Origin: Bacteroidales bacterium
GTDB taxonomy: Bacteria > Bacteroidota > Bacteroidia > Bacteroidales > Lentimicrobiaceae
Direction: 5' to 3'
DNA length: 64,000 nucleotides
Assembly (NCBI GenBank): GCA_016709025.1
Contig: JADJEQ010000009.1
Location: 124,001-188,000 of the forward strand
A program made the translations under genes and the position numbers. Below the pieces are notes generated by a model, which saw only the letters and a program-made list of their open reading frames with translations, had not been told where the DNA came from and searched no databases. Positions 60,521 to 64,000 of the stretch are shown here, piece by piece (position 1 is the first letter of the stretch; each line of letters opens with the position of its first letter).

Positions 60521-60754
60521 ATGAAAAAATTCATAAAAATACTGATGTTTTCTGCAGCTGTTTTTGCAGGTGTTTGCTTATCCAATGGTGCTTCTGCACA
60601 ACCCCCCGCAACTCCTTCAACAGGTGGCAACAACCCTGGTGACAAACCAATGGGAGGTGGCACTGCACCCATAGGAAGCGGTATGCTCTTCCTGATTGCA
60701 ATGGGAGCAGGTTATGCAGTAAAAAAAGTCTATTCAGGCAAAGTCACAGAATAA
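60521..60754 (+). CDS. Small exported Gly-rich protein with APIGSG-hydrophobic-basic tail
   Basis: 77 residues: signal peptide MKKFIKILMFSAAVFAGVCL cleaved after ASAQ, linker PPATPSTGGNNPGDKPMGGG, TAPIGSG, hydrophobic MLFLIAMGAGYA, basic VKKVYSGK. Homologous to the small proteins at 43135 and 47923 despite low overall identity, so the motif order is what is conserved. It follows the cohesin/T9SS gene by 31 bases and precedes a terminator, so it is the last gene of the operon. Confidence 0.78.
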   Translation: MKKFIKILMFSAAVFAGVCLSNGASAQPPATPSTGGNNPGDKPMGGGTAPIGSGMLFLIAMGAGYAVKKVYSGKVTE

Positions 60755-60799
60755 ATTCCTTCCGGGTTCCATTTAAACAGGAAACCGGATAAGTTCAAG

Positions 60800-60842
60800 A
60801 AAGCTTTACCATATATGGTTATACTATGTATGGTAAAGCTTT
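60800..60842 (+). terminator. Long-stem terminator
   Basis: AAAGCTTTACCATA (60800-60813) pairs perfectly with TATGGTAAAGCTTT (60829-60842), a 14-bp stem with a 15-base loop. The T-run is short, but the place, behind the operon, fits. Confidence 0.65.
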
Positions 60843-60929
60843 TCAAAATAATTAAACCAACAATTCAAGGTTCATCAAATAATTTAATTTGACATCATTG
60901 AGCCTTCAAAAATAACCAGATTCGAAAAA

Positions 60930-62918
60930 ATGAAAAAAACAATACTGATGATCATTGTCGCCTTCAGCATGAGTTATGCAAGGGCCCAGGTAACTGTAGC
61001 ACTGGGAAGTGCACTGGAAGTTGAATCTGGAACAAAAGTATCCATTCCTTTAACAGTAACAGGTTTAGATGCTGCCAATGGAGGAATTCCCATTATTGCT
61101 GCTGAGTTCCATGTTTTTTATAGTAACCTGAATGCAGAGTATGATACTACCTCAAATTTCTCTGGTATCACTCCTGCTTCTGAATGGAGTTTCGGCTCTT
61201 CTGGAACTGAATACGGAACCAGCTGGATTGATGACAATTTGTTGCCGGTAAGTTTCCCGGATGGTACAGTTTTATTTGAAATTGTTTTTGATTATTTTGG
61301 AGGTATAGCTAACCTTGATCTTGATTCAGTGAGATGTTACCTGGTTGATGCCAATACGACCAATATACCTGTTGCAATCGTAATTGATGGCGTTATTACC
61401 CCCTCGGCCGGCTCGGAGCAATCTGTCTGGAATGGCGATGGCGACTGGAATACTTCGGAGAACTGGAGCAACGGGGTTCCCGGGTTAAACACAATAGCAG
61501 TTATTGCATCTGGCAATTTGCAGATCCTTTCGAATGCAAATTGCAAATCTTTATTGGTCAACAATGGGTCCATTGTCAGGGTTATGCCGGGTTTTGCATT
61601 CACTGTTTCAGAAGGAATCGAAAATAATGGGAGTTTTATTGTGGAATCAGATGAATCAGGCACCGGATCTGTTATATCAAATGGAAATACATCAGGTACA
61701 GGTAGTTACACTACTGAACAGTATGTTGATTTTAGCAGCAAGGAAGCACACCTGGTATCTTCACCACTTAACAACCTTTCACCTGCAATATTTAATGAAT
61801 CAACCGCTGTCTGGCAAAATCTTAGTGAAAGTGATATGCTGCAAAATGCCGGTGGTGTCAGGATTTCTTCATCCGTGGCACCGGTTACAATGGTATATAA
61901 TGGCCCTTTTAATTCGCAGAGCGTATCAGCCAATCTTAGTTATACATCATCTAATGATTTGGAATTCAGAGGTTTGAATCTTATGGGCAATCCATTTCCT
62001 TCATCGCTTGTTGCTGATCTCTCACTTTGGACCAAAACTGGTTCAAGTAACAGTGTTTATGTTTGGGATGGATATAAGTTCCGATACTGGAACGGAAAAA
62101 CCGGTAACCTGGCCGATGGTCTGATACCAGCAATGCAAGGGTTTTTTGTAAGGGCTGACCAGTCCGGAGCTAGTATTGAAATTCCCGGTACTGCACGTGT
62201 TCACAGCAATGCTGAATTCTATAAAGAAAGTAACCTTGATGTGCAAAATCAATTGATTTTCAGATTTGAAAAGAAAGATGACCCGGATCATTTTGACGAA
62301 GCATATATTCATGTTTTTGAAGGTTCTGTTAATAACTATTCCTCTGAATCTGACGTTATTAAACTTATGGGGAATCCTGATTATCCTCAGGTATTTTCCA
62401 AATCTGCAGATAATATTACGCTTGCAGTCAACACTCAGCCCGGTACAGACAACAGCATACCGATTACTCTTAAGGCTGGAAATTCAGGGGAATATAAACT
62501 AACGGTTTCTGGTATTGAAACTGTTAACAATGAAATTCCACTTTACCTCGAAGATACTCAGGATGCAGCAAGTATATGGAATATCAGGATTACACCTTCA
62601 ATCTCCTTTAATCTCACAGAAAATGAAATTACCAACAACCGCTATGTTTTACACTTTAAATCGGTTGGTATCGATGAGTTACCAGCTGATTATTTTAAGG
62701 TTTATGCAAGCAATGGTTTTATTCATATTGAGTCGGAACGCCAAAGATTTATTGAGCAAACAGAACTTTACTCAGTTGCTGGTTCATTGCTTGGTTCATT
62801 CGATAATATTACCACTCCATCAGTAATCAGAGCAGAAGAGTGTTCCGGGGGGATCGCTATTCTAAAAATCAGAACGGCTGAAGGAATTTTCACAAAAAAA
62901 GTTTTGCTCTTAAACTAA
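60930..62918 (+). CDS. Cohesin-like T9SS protein
   Basis: 662 residues. Signal peptide to about 20 (SMSYARAQ). Cohesin-like domain about 21-160 (VESGTKVSIPLTVTGL, AAEFHVFYSNLNAEYD, FPDGTVLFEIVFDYFGG, IVIDGVITP). The same downstream architecture as the protein at 58507 follows: WNGDGDWNTSENWSNGVPG, HLVSSPLNN, GLNLMGNPFPSSLVADL, ARVHSNAEFYKES. The T9SS-type end reads TKKVLLLN, preceded by ELYSVAGSLLGS. Sequence has diverged well beyond recent duplication. Monocistronic, between the long-stem terminator and the next cohesin gene. Dockerin partner not assigned. Confidence 0.8.
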   Translation: MKKTILMIIVAFSMSYARAQVTVALGSALEVESGTKVSIPLTVTGLDAANGGIPIIAAEFHVFYSNLNAEYDTTSNFSGITPASEWSFGSSGTEYGTSWIDDNLLPVSFPDGTVLFEIVFDYFGGIANLDLDSVRCYLVDANTTNIPVAIVIDGVITPSAGSEQSVWNGDGDWNTSENWSNGVPGLNTIAVIASGNLQILSNANCKSLLVNNGSIVRVMPGFAFTVSEGIENNGSFIVESDESGTGSVISNGNTSGTGSYTTEQYVDFSSKEAHLVSSPLNNLSPAIFNESTAVWQNLSESDMLQNAGGVRISSSVAPVTMVYNGPFNSQSVSANLSYTSSNDLEFRGLNLMGNPFPSSLVADLSLWTKTGSSNSVYVWDGYKFRYWNGKTGNLADGLIPAMQGFFVRADQSGASIEIPGTARVHSNAEFYKESNLDVQNQLIFRFEKKDDPDHFDEAYIHVFEGSVNNYSSESDVIKLMGNPDYPQVFSKSADNITLAVNTQPGTDNSIPITLKAGNSGEYKLTVSGIETVNNEIPLYLEDTQDAASIWNIRITPSISFNLTENEITNNRYVLHFKSVGIDELPADYFKVYASNGFIHIESERQRFIEQTELYSVAGSLLGSFDNITTPSVIRAEECSGGIAILKIRTAEGIFTKKVLLLN

Positions 62919-63076
62919 AATACCATCGGCTCAAAAGTCACTGGTATTGCCGTTGCTATTGCCCGTATTTCTCAATAATTGCTGTTAACGTTTACCTGAT
63001 TGAAATATCGGCCAGGCAGAACTACAGCATATTAGAGGTTTAACCTAAAATTTTTTTAACCTAAAACACTTGACTT

Positions 63077-64000
63077 ATGAAACAAACAATTTTAATCTTA
63101 TCTCTTTTTTTTGCCGGGGTGATAGCTTTTGCACAGGAAATCACCATCGAAGTTTCAACCCTTTCAGCGCCTGCCATTGGGCAGACAATAGATGTACCTG
63201 TTATTCTTACCGGTGCGGGTGAAAGTGGTACGCCTATCAGCGCATGTGATATGAATATTGCCTTTGATCAGGAAGTGCTTACTTACAACGGACTGTTCAA
63301 CTTTACACCATTGACTGCCTCTTCCGAATGGGTAACCAATGGGACCGGGGGCACAGTATTCGCCAATTGGGCAGAACCTACTTATACGACCGATGTGGCT
63401 TTTCCTGATGGAACCACATTGTTTTACATCAGGTTTACCTATAATGGTGGAAGCAGTTCTTTGGTTTATACCAGGAATGAGTTCTATGATGTTAACTTGC
63501 TCCTCATACCCACAACACCAATCAATGGAGCAGTAAACGGTGCCCCCGCAACCAAAACCCTCAACCTCACATCCGTGTTGCCTGAGGGTCTTTATGCCGG
63601 CGGAGGTTTACTAAACCAGGCATTCAATGAATTAGAACCACAATTTCCCGGCATGGCCGATGCTATCATCGTAGAACTTCACAATGCAACTTCTTACAGC
63701 ACGATAGAACATACTGCTGTTGTATTGCTGAGCACAACCGGTACTGCAAATGTTAGTGATATTCCTGCTGAATTGAACAATGCCTATTACATAACTGTTA
63801 AACACCGTAACTCGATTGAGATCACAACTGCAGACCCGGTTTCATTTTCCGGTGCGGTTATCAGCCAGAGTTTTGCTAACCCGGCCAATGTATATGGCGG
63901 CAACCTGCTGCTGATGCTTGATGGTGGTTTTGCTATCTACGGTGGTGATGCTAACCAGGATGGTTCTGTTGATGGTGGTGATGTAACCCCGTTCGACAAC
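63077..64000 (+). CDS. Cohesin plus X-dockerin protein, possible adaptor scaffoldin (cut by window edge)
   Basis: Open from ATG 63077 to the window end (308 codons). Signal peptide MKQTILILSLFFAGVIAFAQ, a cohesin-like domain at about 21-155 (IGQTIDVPVILTGAGESGTP, CDMNIAFDQEVLTYNGL, FPDGTTLFYIRFTYNGG, TPINGAVNG), then the same X module and dockerin start as in the 33209-39143 protein (TLNLTSVLPEGLYAGGGLLN; GGDANQDGSVDGGDVTPFDN). About 40 more residues to a second calcium loop would be expected. Carrying both partners in one chain is the layout of adaptor scaffoldins, which link two cohesin-dockerin layers. Confidence 0.8.
   Translation, partial: MKQTILILSLFFAGVIAFAQEITIEVSTLSAPAIGQTIDVPVILTGAGESGTPISACDMNIAFDQEVLTYNGLFNFTPLTASSEWVTNGTGGTVFANWAEPTYTTDVAFPDGTTLFYIRFTYNGGSSSLVYTRNEFYDVNLLLIPTTPINGAVNGAPATKTLNLTSVLPEGLYAGGGLLNQAFNELEPQFPGMADAIIVELHNATSYSTIEHTAVVLLSTTGTANVSDIPAELNNAYYITVKHRNSIEITTADPVSFSGAVISQSFANPANVYGGNLLLMLDGGFAIYGGDANQDGSVDGGDVTPFDN

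Overview
The window looks like a Bacteroidota (Bacteroidales-type) chromosome segment. The evidence is several proteins with type IX secretion (T9SS) C-terminal sorting domains, a TonB-dependent receptor fused to a carboxypeptidase-like regulatory domain, a DUF6340-type lipoprotein, a DUF5916-type outer-membrane protein, and promoters of the Bacteroidota form TTTG-N19-TAnnTTTG (best example before the tRNA-Ser/tRNA-Pro unit).

Layout. 1-3.2 kb: end of a GH31 glycosidase and a six-hairpin glycosidase with a C-terminal binding domain, the latter broken by one indel. 3.4-6.0 kb (-): a tandem AAA+ ATPase of the CbxX/SpoVK type. 6.0-9.0 kb: a scrappy accessory patch with an AbiEi/AbiEii-like toxin-antitoxin locus (antitoxin intact, toxin frameshifted), a relic of a second antitoxin, and tRNA-Arg. 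9.4-33 kb: ordinary chromosome (receiver protein, tRNA-Ser and tRNA-Pro, lipoprotein, fused aconitase-family enzyme, metallophosphoesterase, PLP enzyme, dicarboxylate symporter, a 1470-residue TPR-like repeat protein, LolD-like ATPase, DUF5916 protein, sucC, a GNAT-like protein), separated by repeat-rich intergenic DNA.

33-64 kb is the notable part: a surface-protein locus that looks like a cohesin-dockerin system built on T9SS. At least four proteins begin with a cohesin-like domain. Three of them end in a T9SS sorting domain, and the fourth, cut by the window edge, carries both cohesin and dockerin and could be an adaptor. Two large beta-helix/adhesin proteins end in dockerin-like modules and have no sorting domain. 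A decayed dockerin lies between two paralogous T9SS repeat proteins. Three tiny signal-peptide proteins with a Gly-rich linker, an APIG(G/S)G motif, a hydrophobic helix and a basic tail each sit directly behind a T9SS protein. No glycosidase is seen inside this locus, so it resembles a scaffold or adhesion complex rather than a classical cellulosome; that is an inference.

Several genes are split by single indels, many of them in homopolymers (2.44, 7.9-8.2, 37.68, 39.89, 40.09, 43.02 and 56.53 kb). I read most of these as likely sequence errors or very recent lesions and annotate the genes across them. All domain names come from reading the sequence; no database search was run.
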